Shown: positions 8,191-16,780, numbered from the stretch's first letter. The stretch is DNA of 64,000 nucleotides from Aedoeadaptatus nemausensis (GCF_903819165.1 NZ_CAIJCS010000016.1:1-64000), one strand, 5' to 3'. The notes: a model not told the origin generated them from the sequence alone. Numbers and translations are program-made.

Positions 8191-9659
8191 AGTCTTCCCT
8201 CCTCCAGATAGCTCTTCACCACGCTATTGATTCTTCCCCTTTTCTTACAACGTTCCATGTAAGGGGACATATAATCTCTATAACTTAGTTTTTCTAAGTT
8301 CTCAGGATCACAAAATTCTTCTTTAGGATAGTAGCGAAGAATATCAAGCAACAAATCTTCTTTAGAAATCTTACGGCGCCCTTTCGGTAATATTATTTTC
8401 CTCGGATGTCGATTTTTATAGCCGATTATTACAGAGTCTTTGGATAGGTTTATTTCCTCTCCGGGCGATAAGAGTCTGCAGCCTTTCTCGAATAAGTAAA
8501 ATTCGTAGTCCTGTAAGATTGCAAAAGGCCCATCCAGCTCTTGCGGATCTTCATTCATAATGTCCAACACTTTACAGCGTGTCGCTAAGTTTTCTTCGAT
8601 CTCCGAATAGTGATTCTCCTGGTTCTGCACGCTCTTTCTTAAAATCGTAAAGTTTACGTTTTTTTCATGAATATAAATCCTATCAAATAAACTCATCCTT
8701 GTAATACTTGACGATTCTTTCAACTGCATGTATGAGGAGCACTCTGTGTTCTTAAATTCCTCGATCGGAAAACTAGATTTTACATAGATTGAATCTTGAT
8801 CAGTCACAAAGTGTTCGTCAACCATTTTAGATGGCGGCCACAAGAGATAAAGAGACTCCAACTTTTCAATAGTATATTGACCTAAAAACTCATTTAAACT
8901 TCGGCTTTTTTCGATAATAACTACTTTTAATCCGTAAAAAACTTTCCCAAGAATTGAATACTTTGAGATTCCGTCGATGCAAGTAACCTCATTGAATTTT
9001 TTTAATTTTTTAAGTTTATTGCGATCAGTTGACAGCACAAGGTAGGTCGTCTTTAAGTAGAGAACGTCTCCCTCTATCTTTTTAAATTTTTCTTTTTTTA
9101 AAGTTTCTCTGAAAAAATAGAACCCTGCATCATTAGTAAAGGTACTAATAATAGATGTTGTTTCGCCTATACAGAGTTCGTATTTTAAAGCCGATTTATT
9201 AATCTCGAAAAAGTGTCTCGTCTCCGGCTTAAACGTTTTCGGCGTAATGTATGTAGAGAGAATAAGATCTCTTCTCGGGATCGTATAAATATCCACTCGC
9301 TTATTCGCTTTATAAAACTCATCTATTTCTTCAGCACTGAACTTGATGCCAAATTCAAGTTTCGAACGGTATGTATTAAAGTACAGGACTTGTCGATGAT
9401 TTTGTAATTTCTTTCTTATCCTTTCAAAATCACCCGCCTGCACATTCCCCGTATAGGCTTCGCATAGTTCGTGATCGCCACCTCGTTTATGTTTAAAGTA
9501 AGGTGTCGTAGTCTTGCTGTTTGCAGCTGCTAGGGTAACGTACTCTTCGCAGCAAATACACCGGTAACGGAAATAGAATCGTTCACTGGCTTTTATATCC
9601 CTCGCCGATTCTACTGCATAAACCATTCTATTGTTCTTTTCATCATATGCCTTGTCCAT
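8187..9659 (-). CDS. CoiA-like zinc-finger protein, first gene of the accessory operon
   Basis: 490 residues. The N-terminal ~75 residues match the start of competence CoiA-like proteins: a YAVESARDIKASERFYF stretch, then a Cys34-x2-Cys37 pair, then YFKHK (His57) and Cys66, a likely zinc site. In CoiA this module is followed by a restriction-endonuclease-like domain; here the following region (KRVDIYTIPRRDLILSTYI) sits where that nuclease would be, but a convincing DxnExK set is not visible. The remaining ~330 residues are unrecognised and rich in Lys, Ile and Phe. GTAGGTGA lies 5 nt before the ATG. It is the most AT-rich gene of the block. It heads a four-gene operon with two 4-nt overlaps, so the product probably works with its neighbours. 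DNA recognition is the most likely role, by analogy only. Confidence 0.75.
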   Translation of the reverse strand: MDKAYDEKNNRMVYAVESARDIKASERFYFRYRCICCEEYVTLAAANSKTTTPYFKHKRGGDHELCEAYTGNVQAGDFERIRKKLQNHRQVLYFNTYRSKLEFGIKFSAEEIDEFYKANKRVDIYTIPRRDLILSTYITPKTFKPETRHFFEINKSALKYELCIGETTSIISTFTNDAGFYFFRETLKKEKFKKIEGDVLYLKTTYLVLSTDRNKLKKLKKFNEVTCIDGISKYSILGKVFYGLKVVIIEKSRSLNEFLGQYTIEKLESLYLLWPPSKMVDEHFVTDQDSIYVKSSFPIEEFKNTECSSYMQLKESSSITRMSLFDRIYIHEKNVNFTILRKSVQNQENHYSEIEENLATRCKVLDIMNEDPQELDGPFAILQDYEFYLFEKGCRLLSPGEEINLSKDSVIIGYKNRHPRKIILPKGRRKISKEDLLLDILRYYPKEEFCDPENLEKLSYRDYMSPYMERCKKRGRINSVVKSYLEEGRL

Positions 9660-9819
9660 TTATCTCACCTACTATCTAGTGGTATGTATTTCCGTTGAAA
9701 ATAACGTCGATAGGGTCATTTCAATATAGCCTGCGGTCTAAGTCTCAAATCTATTCTATAGACTAAGTCAAACATCTAATTTTATAAACAGCCCTCTCCT
9801 CCCTAGGCCTGACCACATA
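9660..9819 (-). promoter_or_regulatory. Probable promoter region of the accessory operon with repeated CTAAGTC motifs
   Basis: 160 bp between the operon and the upstream helicase gene. On the plus strand TCTAAGTC (about 9737) and ACTAAGTC (about 9762) are direct repeats about 25 nt apart, and one is part of a TCTATAGACT near-palindrome. A TATATT box lies about 60 nt upstream of the operon start. No convincing -35 or terminator is seen. Confidence 0.35.
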
Positions 9820-11805
9820 TCAAATTTCCTCTATCCCTATTCCCTTTAAATACTCGTAAGTTCCGTCGTAAAAAGCTTTCTGTCTCGTTTGGTCGCTTTC
9901 ACTTCCCCTCGGAATAAAAAGGATCATCCCTTGGCGAGAGCGTGTCAACAGTACGCGATAGGAGTTTTTAAGATAAAGCTGATCTTCTCGCTTATTTTTA
10001 TTGATCCATCTAGAACCTTTGAATAATTTATACTCCCATTTTCCGTCAACTAATCGCAAGTCTGCATCCCACGCTACGATGGCATAATCGAGCTCTAACC
10101 CTTGTACATCGAATTCCGTCACCACATCTTCTAGAGCGTAGCTAGACCTCACGTCTTCTTTCCCGTTTAAAAACCAATGACTCACATCGATTTTATTCTT
10201 TACGAAGATCCCTTCAGGCTTTAAGCGCAAGGCACCGCTCGTGGCGAGGAGTCCGTAGCGCTGAGATCCTCTCGCTTTTGCACGTACCCATTCCTTGGCC
10301 CGATCTAAATCTCTCGTTATCATGATAGAGTATTGGCTGCGAATTTTAGCGTAACTTTCTTTGGCCCTTTCCTCGTCGAGATCGAGCATGGATTTAATAA
10401 AATCGGCCATATCTGGCGATCGAAATGAGCGCAGCGAAACAGAAAGATGAAGATCTTCTAAAGTGGTTATATTTAAATCCTTCGTCATACCTTCCCAGGT
10501 ATTGCCGATGACGTATTCTTCTTTTAAATCAGAAGATACATAAACGTCCCAGTCTTTAAAACGATGATTTAGGGCACGGAACCATTCCGGCAGTCCCCCT
10601 TCTCCGTCGTGTATCTCTTGGCCCCCTCCCACTAAGCAGACGAGAACTCCCCAATCTCGATGGCGATCCAATGTACTAATGAGAAATTCCGGCTCGCTAT
10701 AAGGGAAATCCGTAATCCCTTTTTTATCTTTCATAAAACGTGCAATTTTTTCAGCATTCCACGATCGCTGCGCCTCGTCGTATATCACCACGTGCTCCGG
10801 CGGAACCTTGTCATTATTTACGAAAGAATCCCGATACTTATGTATAATTTGTATAAAGGCATCGACGGAACGCCGAACGTCGCTTTTTTTTGCTTTTATT
10901 CCCTGAATCTCTAGGTGGCTTATTTTATCTCTTACCAATGCCTCTTTTAAAACCTGTACCAAAGGGTAATTCCCCGCTAAAAAGATCGCGTGCTCTCCCT
11001 CTTTTGCATCCGCTCTTTGCGTGCTTAGATTGAGGCCGACCAACGTCTTACCCGCTCCGGGAACGCCTGTAACGAAACAAATAGACTTTCTTCGGTTCTG
11101 CTTGCTTTCGTCGATGATCTTATTAATGGCATCGGTGGTGATGGTGATGTTCTTAGCTCCGGCATCGTTTCGCGTAATATCCTCTACATCGTGATCGGTA
11201 TAAAGAGCTTGAGCTGCTTCGATAATAGTCGGCGTAGGACGATAGGCGCTCTCGATCCAGTCTTCATAAGAAAATGGTGCCTGCGAAAAGCGAGAAGAAA
11301 TTTCTTCGATTAGCTTCCCGATCTCAGAACTATTGCACTTCAGCGGCTCGACAACTCCACTTTCTACTTTTAACTTCTTCTCAACAGCGGGAGCTTCCGT
11401 CGCTATTAAAATGGGAACGATCAGCCTGTCCCTGCTCTCCTCGTGGAAATTTTTTAGATCTAGAGCGTAGTCATATACTTGATCATAATCTCCGCTGTAA
11501 TAATATTCGCTACCACATTTAAACTCTAAAACAAAGATAATGTTTTGATATAAGACGATGCCATCCACACGCTTGCCCATGCGAGGAATAGTGTATTCGA
11601 ATAGAATTCTGGAATCTTCATCTTTTAAAGGGAGCGCAGCGAGTTCTCTTTTCAAAATCTCGATTTCTTCTTTCCAAGTATTCTTTTGAAGTAGCCTCGT
11701 ACTTTCCGACGCATCATTTCCCGTAATAATCCCCAGGATGGTCTCAGGACTATCATCTATAAATTTACGAACTCCAGATTCGTAGTATGCATTTAATCGT
11801 TTCAT
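9820..11805 (-). CDS. DUF2075 helicase with N-terminal PD-(D/E)xK nuclease domain
   Basis: 661 residues. The N-terminal domain carries a nuclease-like signature: VDGIVLYQNIIFVLEFKCG with Asp81, Glu94 and Lys96. A superfamily 1-type ATPase/helicase (DUF2075, related to Schlafen-group helicases) follows, with Walker A GVPGAGKT (247-254), Walker B IYDEAQRSW (DEAQ 343-346) and a late LLTRSRQGMILFIP motif at about 615-628 carrying the arginine finger region. It probably unwinds or cleaves nucleic acid. The ATG is preceded by AAGGAG, with a TATAAT box at 11842-11847. It is transcribed in the same direction as the CoiA-like operon but separated by 160 bp, so probably an independent unit. Such genes are frequent in defence islands. 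Confidence 0.85.
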   Translation of the reverse strand: MKRLNAYYESGVRKFIDDSPETILGIITGNDASESTRLLQKNTWKEEIEILKRELAALPLKDEDSRILFEYTIPRMGKRVDGIVLYQNIIFVLEFKCGSEYYYSGDYDQVYDYALDLKNFHEESRDRLIVPILIATEAPAVEKKLKVESGVVEPLKCNSSEIGKLIEEISSRFSQAPFSYEDWIESAYRPTPTIIEAAQALYTDHDVEDITRNDAGAKNITITTDAINKIIDESKQNRRKSICFVTGVPGAGKTLVGLNLSTQRADAKEGEHAIFLAGNYPLVQVLKEALVRDKISHLEIQGIKAKKSDVRRSVDAFIQIIHKYRDSFVNNDKVPPEHVVIYDEAQRSWNAEKIARFMKDKKGITDFPYSEPEFLISTLDRHRDWGVLVCLVGGGQEIHDGEGGLPEWFRALNHRFKDWDVYVSSDLKEEYVIGNTWEGMTKDLNITTLEDLHLSVSLRSFRSPDMADFIKSMLDLDEERAKESYAKIRSQYSIMITRDLDRAKEWVRAKARGSQRYGLLATSGALRLKPEGIFVKNKIDVSHWFLNGKEDVRSSYALEDVVTEFDVQGLELDYAIVAWDADLRLVDGKWEYKLFKGSRWINKNKREDQLYLKNSYRVLLTRSRQGMILFIPRGSESDQTRQKAFYDGTYEYLKGIGIEEI

Positions 11806-11841
11806 GTGAACTCCTTCATGATAAAGTGCTGACTAATTTTG

Positions 11842-11847
11842 ATTATA
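11842..11847 (-). promoter_or_regulatory. -10 element of the DUF2075 gene
   Basis: TATAAT on the minus strand about 37 nt before the start codon; the -35 is weak. Confidence 0.45.
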
Positions 11848-11871
11848 TCATTCTCTCCACTTTACAAGGAA

Positions 11872-11909
11872 AAATCCCCAAAACCGATCTTTTCGATTTT
11901 TGGGGATTT
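11872..11909. terminator. Bidirectional terminator hairpin
   Basis: AAATCCCCAAAA and TTTTGGGGATTT form a 12-bp stem with T-rich flanks on both sides. On the minus strand it lies just after the CmpB-like gene. Confidence 0.8.
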
Positions 11910-11913
11910 CTTT

Positions 11914-12867
11914 TTACTCATTTTTCAACAGCCGATAACGGCGCTCTCTATTTTCAATAATTTCTTTATTCCCGTTAACGGCTTCTTCCAGCATTTGAAT
12001 ATCGCCTGCATCTCCTTTTTTAAGTAAGTCGATAATCTCATCCTGCTTTTCTATAATCTCCCGCTGCAAGCTCCATGTCGTCGTAAGGTTTTTGCGGGCA
12101 GCTTCCCGACCGGCGAGTGTTCTTTCCTCGAGAACTTCGACTTTTTCTTCGGCTAGAAGGCGAATGGCCTCCCCTTCTTTACGAATACGCTCCAGTCGCG
12201 CCTTTACCTCTTCCGTACGGAAGGTCAGCTCGGGATAAGCGTCCATAATCCGCTTATGGAAGACGGAGCGGTTTTCCAGGAGGTAGCGGACTTCGGCGGC
12301 GATCTCTTCGCTTTTATTCGATCGGCTCTCTTCCACCCCTCGTTTCAAGAGATTCATTATGAAATAACTCATCAAGACGTCGGCAAGGAAAAGGATGGAA
12401 ACGGCCGTTAAAAGGGCGCTAAAAAAGATCGGTTCAAATCGCGATGCCATGGCGAGGAATCGAGGGTTCAATATTTCCGCAATAGCGACGCCTCCCAGGC
12501 CGAAGAGGATCAGATTGCCGATCCATACGCGGCCGTGAAGGTTCATAGGCTTTTGAGTGTAATCCCACCAGCGGGCGTGAAAATATTTTTCCAGTATGTA
12601 GCTCGTAGCATATTCCAACAGGCCACAAAGAACGAAGGCGATGAGAAAACTCATGGCCCAGGAACGCTCGAAAGAAGAGAGCATCCCACACCCTACTGTA
12701 ATCAAAACGGCTCCGGCGCCGTAAATGGGACAATAGGGCCCGATGAGGAAGCCTCTGTTAATGAAGCGATGATACTGCAAGTATTTCAAAAAAACTTCCG
12801 TGACCCATCCTAAAAATGAGTAAATAAAAAACAGCCACAAAAGCTGCCATAAGCCGACATTTGCCAT
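11914..12867 (-). CDS. CmpB-like putative ABC transporter permease with coiled-coil tail
   Basis: 317 residues. Five or six hydrophobic segments occupy the first ~180 residues, beginning with LLWLFFIYSFLGWVTEVFLKY and the family-typical FINRGFLIGPYCPIYGAGA (ABC_trans_CmpB family). The last ~130 residues are charged and probably coiled-coil (RLERIRKEGEAIRLLAEEKVEVLEE). Family members are widespread in Firmicutes and labelled putative ABC permease, but no ATPase or binding protein is adjacent here, and the real function is unknown. Single gene, own terminator, not linked in expression to the helicase upstream of it. Confidence 0.85.
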   Translation of the reverse strand: MANVGLWQLLWLFFIYSFLGWVTEVFLKYLQYHRFINRGFLIGPYCPIYGAGAVLITVGCGMLSSFERSWAMSFLIAFVLCGLLEYATSYILEKYFHARWWDYTQKPMNLHGRVWIGNLILFGLGGVAIAEILNPRFLAMASRFEPIFFSALLTAVSILFLADVLMSYFIMNLLKRGVEESRSNKSEEIAAEVRYLLENRSVFHKRIMDAYPELTFRTEEVKARLERIRKEGEAIRLLAEEKVEVLEERTLAGREAARKNLTTTWSLQREIIEKQDEIIDLLKKGDAGDIQMLEEAVNGNKEIIENRERRYRLLKNE

Positions 12868-13033
12868 GGCATCCTTCCTTTCTAAGATTAAAATCTCTAT
12901 TATTTTATATCTTACCCTCCTATAAAACAGAAGACCAGGTTCTTTTTACATTTTATTTATCTAAAAGCTCCAGTTGTTTTAATCATCTAAAATAGGTAAA
13001 TAGCTCCGTTTCTTCGGAAAATTTTTAGCAAAA

Positions 13034-13065
13034 AAATGACCGCGACTTCCTTAAGCTACGGTCAT
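13034..13065 (-). terminator. Terminator of a lost gene
   Basis: AAATGACCG / CGGTCATTT stem, followed on the minus strand by further T residues. It sits just after the remnant reading frame that ends at about 13077. Confidence 0.7.
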
Positions 13066-13382
13066 TTGCTTTTATTTACTTTTACTCTCGTTCTTCTTTT
13101 CCAACTGTACGATATTTCTCAAACCATTCACAATACTAGATTCTATTTTTTAAATATCACTGAACTCATGTAGTTATAGGACGTTTTCAGATTTTAGTCC
13201 CGTCCCGGTACCGGAAGAAAATATAATTTCATAAATGTGATCTTTAAGAAAAATCATAATATAACTTCTCAAATTAAAAAATTAGATTTCCTTAGTCCTG
13301 TTGCTGAAATTACCCTGTCCTTTGTAACTTAATGATAGAAGACATGGTGCTTAACAAAGTTGTTTTTTCAAATAGATATAAG

Positions 13383-13419
13383 AATAGAGCTTGTACGATT
13401 GTTTTTTACAAGCTCTATT
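13383..13419 (-). terminator. Hairpin after the DUF4926 gene
   Basis: Perfect 12-bp stem AATAGAGCTTGT / ACAAGCTCTATT with a 13-nt loop, 20 nt downstream of the DUF4926 stop. The T run on the minus strand is short, so termination efficiency is uncertain. Confidence 0.5.
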
Positions 13420-13438
13420 TACAATGGTTTAAATTCTA

Positions 13439-13624
13439 TTAGAATGACTCTATTAGGTCTAATTTTCTTAAAGGAGTCATGACTACATCTATCGTATCTC
13501 CATCTTTATCAAAAAATTCAACTTCACAATTTTTATCATCATAAAGTAAAACAATAGTTCCCTTTGTCCCTTGACTTATTTCTTTGTAATCATCTTTCAA
13601 TCTTACAACATCTAATTCTTTCAT
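13439..13624 (-). CDS. DUF4926 domain protein, possible immunity protein
   Basis: 61 residues: MKELDVVRLKDDYKEI, then QGTKGTIVLLYDDKNCEVEF and a FFDKDGDTIDVV strand. This is the small SH3-like DUF4926 family (conserved GTKGTIV and EFFDKDG motifs), often found beside toxin-like domains and thought to be an immunity or antidote component. The ATG at 13624 is used because GAGGTGA lies 5 nt upstream; the longer frame starts inside the adjacent insertion sequence. The stop of the interrupted gene upstream is 4 nt away, so the two were an operon. It now depends on transcription from outside or from the element. Immunity function is inference from family and context. Confidence 0.75.
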   Translation of the reverse strand: MKELDVVRLKDDYKEISQGTKGTIVLLYDDKNCEVEFFDKDGDTIDVVMTPLRKLDLIESF

Positions 13625-13628
13625 TAAA

Positions 13629-13730
13629 TCACCTCTTATCTGGATAAACTGTAATAATCCTATATTTTGTTTTCCCTGAATCTTTTTGGAAAATGCAAAC
13701 AACATTAGCAGTAATTTCTTTGTTATTTTT
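13629..13730 (-). pseudogene. 3' remnant of a gene interrupted by the insertion sequence
   Basis: 33 codons ending RIITVYPDKR and a stop, running without interruption from the insertion-sequence boundary to 4 nt before the DUF4926 ATG. The right flank of the element (15111-15190) contains the matching upstream part, reading LEVKKNKLNNSSKWFTFG in a frame that joins this one if a single 8-bp target copy is kept. The upstream portion has no proper start and meets a TGA. Position in front of DUF4926 and the V/TVYP ending suggest the end of a toxin-like domain. The family is not identified with confidence. Confidence 0.6.
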
Positions 13731-13756
13731 GGTTCTATGTCAACCATTGGGGAGTC
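13731..13756. repeat. Terminal inverted repeat (left) of the ISL3 element
   Basis: GGTTCTA, six variable bases, then CCATTGGGGAGTC; complementary to the other end. Confidence 0.85.
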
Positions 13757-13799
13757 TAGTGAAAACTAGGCTCCTTTTTGTTTTCCCGTAGATCTTAAA

Positions 13800-14987
13800 T
13801 CACTCGTCTTCCGCACAGACCAAGAGTAACTTGGTTCTGAAATGATGAAAGTTGCGCATGCCAAAAGCGACACGCTTCACTGTCTTAATCTTGTTGTGTA
13901 TTCCTTCTACATAACCGTTATTCCAGGGATAGTCAAAGCTGTTGGTAATCTCATCGAACCAGTTTCTGTAAGCACGCAAGCAGTAGCGCCATTCTTTTTG
14001 TCCGCTCTTTTCGGCATCGTCCATCCATTGCCTCAGGGCTGTCATGGCAGAGGTTTTGTTTTGTTGTGAAAGGACGTAGGTATAAAAACCTTCTTTTAAG
14101 ATATAAGCTGTCCGAATGGCATCACTCTTTTCGAGCATGATGGCGACAAGGTTCTTCTCGTCTTCTGTTAAGTGCTTCGCCGGCTTCTTCAATAGACTGC
14201 GGCTCCTTTTAAACCATTTCCTTTCCGTCACCGTCATCCGTTTCTGTTCCCGCTTCCTAACATTTTCCAACGCCCAATGGATTTGACGAATGAAATGGTA
14301 CCGGTCGATGACATGGGTACTTTGCGGAAAGAAATTCTCCTTAACAGCTTTAAACGTGCTACACATATCGCTGACAAAGATTTCAACCCCTTGTCGTTCC
14401 TCACGATCGATGGAAGAAAAATAGTCGGCTAAATCCTTGCCATAGCGAGTGGGAAGAATATCCACAATTTCTCTAGCTTCTCCGTCAGCTAAAGTCGTTT
14501 GGTACTTGCTCCCACCACTGTCGCCCTTAAATTCATCCATACAAAAGACACGAGGTAATCTTTTACGCGGTATAAATAAACACGATACAATACGAAAAAT
14601 ACTCGTCAATGAAATACCGACCTCCTTCGAAAGCTCGGCAACCGATCGAATATCCTTAAACGCATCCACCACATAAGCAATTAAACGCTTCGTCATTTGC
14701 TTGCCCTTGGCAGCAAAGGAAAGAGGTGCTTCAAAGCGCATTCCGCAATCCTTGCAATCATAACGGGTTTTACGCACACGAAGAAAGACATGTTTTCGAC
14801 GCATCGGAGCATCCCGAAGCACCTGCTCCCGGTGATCGTGTACCTACGCATGGCACGAGCCGCAGTGAGGATACACCCGATCGTGGATGGGCTTGCAATC
14901 AATAACAATGCGATGTTTATCTTCTGAAACATCCATGACCTCAACATCTTGGATTCCTAAAAGTAATGTGTTAATATGACTGTGCAC
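13800..14987 (-). pseudogene. ISL3-family transposase with in-frame amber codon
   Basis: The frame from GTG 14987 (with a GGGGGGG run 6 nt upstream) to the stop at 13800 is 396 codons, with a TAG at codon 48 (14844-14846). Before the TAG it encodes the zinc-finger N terminus (VYPHCGSCHA); straight after it the frame continues VHDHREQVLRDAP, the normal ISL3 sequence, so only the point mutation breaks it. The remainder has a second zinc pair (CKDCGMRF) and an apparently intact DDE core: MDEFKG (Asp), VSDMCSTF (Asp) and NGYVEGIHNKIKTVKR (Glu). A 340-residue product could start after the stop at GTG 14822 but would lack half the zinc domain. The element is probably inactive unless the TAG is suppressed. 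Confidence 0.85.
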
Positions 14988-15084
14988 TTGTTTCCCCCCC
15001 TTTTATTATGTTGTGGTGATTTAATTTTAGGTGATTGGGAAAACAAGTGCTATCTTTTTGCACAAAAATATCCACTGAGGAGAT

Positions 15085-15110
15085 GACTCCCCAATGGATA
15101 TTTTAGAACC
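15085..15110. repeat. Terminal inverted repeat (right) of the ISL3 element
   Basis: GACTCCCCAATGG, six variable bases, then TAGAACC; complement of the left end. Confidence 0.85.
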
Positions 15111-15247
15111 TTTTTTTGTCCAAATGTAAACCACTTGGAACTATTATTTAGTTTATTCTTTTTTACTTCCAGTACCATTTGAGTACCAGTGGCTATTTTT
15201 CATTGTCTTTATAGCTTATAATTAAGCCATTTTATAAAATTTTGCGA
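15111..15247. other. Interval between guaA and the insertion sequence
   Basis: 137 bp without a complete gene. On the minus strand it holds the upstream part of the interrupted gene (LEVKKNKLNNSSKWFTFG) and, in another frame, a short reading frame MKNSHWYSNGTGSKKE. The repeated GGTAC motifs and the position directly behind guaA are suggestive of an old integration junction. No terminator for guaA is seen here. Confidence 0.45.
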
Positions 15248-16780
15248 CTATTCCCATTCAATAGTTGCCGGGGGTTTCGAGGTTATGTCGTAGACGATGC
15301 GGTTAATGTGTTCCACTTCGTTGACAATTCTCACGCTCACTTTATCCAGCACTTCGTAGGGGATGCGCGCCCAATCGGCGGTCATAAAGTCGGAGGTGGT
15401 GACGGCGCGAAGGGCCAATGTGTAATCGTAGGTTCTGAAGTCGCCCATAACGCCGACGCTTCTATTATTGGTTAAGACGGCGAAGTATTGATTGATATCG
15501 TGGTCCATGCCGGCTTTTGCGATTTCATCCCGGAAGATATAATCGGCTTCCCGCAGGATGTCGAGTTTTTCTTCGGTAATTTCGCCGATTACGCGAATGG
15601 CGAGGCCCGGTCCCGGGAAGGGTTGGCGCCAAACGAGTTTCGGATCCAGTCCGATGGTTTCGCCGAGTTTTCTTACTTCGTCTTTAAAGAGATCGCGAAG
15701 GGGTTCGATTAAGACTTTGAAATCTACGACAGCGGGAAGGCCGCCTACATTGTGGTGGCTTTTGATAACCGCCGCATCGCCCGCCCCGCTTTCGATGACG
15801 TCGGGATAGATGGTGCCTTGGGCCAAGAAGTCCACGGCGCCGATTTTTTTGCCTTCTTCTTCAAAGACGCGGATAAATTCTTCGCCGATGATTTTACGTT
15901 TTTGTTCCGGTTCCACCACGCCTTTTAAGCGATTTAAGAAACGGTCTTTGGCGTCCACGTGGACGAAGTGCATGCCCGTATCTTTAAAGGCTTCTTCTAC
16001 TTCTTTGCCTTCGTCTTTACGCATAAGGCCGTGATCGACGAAGATGCAGGTAAGTTGATCGCCGATGGCGTCTGCCAGGAGTTTGGCACATACGGAGGAG
16101 TCCACGCCGCCTGAAAGGGCGAGGACGACTTTTTGATCGCCAACTTTTTTCTGTATGGCCGCTTTGGCTTCTTTGGCGTAATCTTCCATGTTCCAATCGC
16201 CTTTAGCGCCGCACACTTTTTTCAGGAAGTTGTCGATCATATCATGTCCGTTTTCCGTATGGTTCACTTCGGCGTGGAATTGGATGGCGTATATGTTTTT
16301 ATCGCGGTTTTCCATGGCCGCCACGGGGCAGCTGTCCGTAGAGGCGACGGTGCGGAAGCCTTCCGGCAGCTCTTTTACGTAGTCGATGTGGCTCATCCAG
16401 GTGGTTTGTTCCACTTGCAGGCCGTCGAAGAGTTTGCTCGCCGGATCCACCATGGTCTTGGTCTTTCCGAATTCGCGGCGATCGGATTTTTCCACGACGC
16501 CGCCCAGGTTTTTCGCCACGAGTTGCATACCGTAGCATATGCCTAAGATGGGGATGTCGAGCTCGAAAATTTCAGAATCGATGTCCGGGCTTTTGTCGTC
16601 GTAAACGCTATTGGGCCCTCCCGTAAAAATGAGTCCGATGGGTTTTTCACGCTTAATGGCTTCCCATGCTTTTTGATAGGGTACCACTTCCGCGTAGACG
16701 TTTTTTTCCCGTACCCGTCGGGTAATCAGCTGATTGTATTGACCGCCGAAATCGACGACCAGTATTTTTTCTCTATCCAT
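15248..16780 (-). CDS. guaA: GMP synthase (glutamine-hydrolysing)
   Basis: 510 residues, normal length. Converts XMP to GMP with glutamine and ATP. The N-terminal class I glutamine amidotransferase has the nucleophile in GICYGMQ (Cys82) and a His-x-Glu in FHAEVNH; the ATP pyrophosphatase domain has [11 protein letters not shown] near residue 225; the C-terminal dimerisation domain ends [18 protein letters not shown]. The ATG has AGGAGG about 7 nt upstream and a TATAAT box at 16804-16809. It stands alone, divergent from an XRE-cupin regulator. The 3' end of guaA is a known integration site for mobile elements, and here it borders remnants and an insertion sequence. Confidence 0.97.
   Translation of the reverse strand: MDREKILVVDFGGQYNQLITRRVREKNVYAEVVPYQKAWEAIKREKPIGLIFTGGPNSVYDDKSPDIDSEIFELDIPILGICYGMQLVAKNLGGVVEKSDRREFGKTKTMVDPASKLFDGLQVEQTTWMSHIDYVKELPEGFRTVASTDSCPVAAMENRDKNIYAIQFHAEVNHTENGHDMIDNFLKKVCGAKGDWNMEDYAKEAKAAIQKKVGDQKVVLALSGGVDSSVCAKLLADAIGDQLTCIFVDHGLMRKDEGKEVEEAFKDTGMHFVHVDAKDRFLNRLKGVVEPEQKRKIIGEEFIRVFEEEGKKIGAVDFLAQGTIYPDVIESGAGDAAVIKSHHNVGGLPAVVDFKVLIEPLRDLFKDEVRKLGETIGLDPKLVWRQPFPGPGLAIRVIGEITEEKLDILREADYIFRDEIAKAGMDHDINQYFAVLTNNRSVGVMGDFRTYDYTLALRAVTTSDFMTADWARIPYEVLDKVSVRIVNEVEHINRIVYDITSKPPATIEWE

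Larger units (their letters stand above)
12868..13438. other. Non-coding stretch with gene remnants and hairpins
   Basis: No complete gene. On the minus strand 13077-13145 reads as the last ~22 codons of a protein (ending QLEKKNESKSK and a stop) followed directly by a terminator at 13034-13065. A second isolated stretch at 13183-13266 reads MIFLKDHIYEIIF and then SSGTGTGLKSENVL before a stop. Both look like leftovers of decayed genes. A 12-bp stem hairpin lies at 13383-13419. Confidence 0.55.
13731..15110 (-). mobile_element. ISL3-family insertion sequence, 1380 bp
   Basis: Ends are imperfect inverted repeats: GGTTCTA-N6-CCATTGGGGAGTC at 13731-13756 and its complement at 15085-15110 (20 of 26 positions match). 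GG(T/C)TCT starts are typical of ISL3. Flanking 8-mers (TTATTTTT and TTTTTTTG) match only partly, so a clean target duplication is not preserved. The single transposase gene carries an amber codon. Inside the left end GGAGTCTAGT-GAAA-ACTAGGCTCC followed by five T residues forms a terminator-like hairpin reading inward from outside (13750-13778). Confidence 0.88.

Noticed and set aside
13723-13730. Clean 8-bp target-site duplication around the ISL3 element
   Set aside because: Left TTATTTTT and right TTTTTTTG agree only in part and the region is T-rich, so a match is not informative.
13625-13747. N-terminal extension of the DUF4926 protein
   Set aside because: It begins inside the insertion sequence in a different frame from the interrupted gene, and a good ribosome-binding site precedes the internal ATG at 13624.
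14693-14947. A separate 84-residue gene in the IS
   Set aside because: It is an out-of-frame reading of the transposase N terminus; the true frame there encodes the zinc finger and is broken only by TAG.
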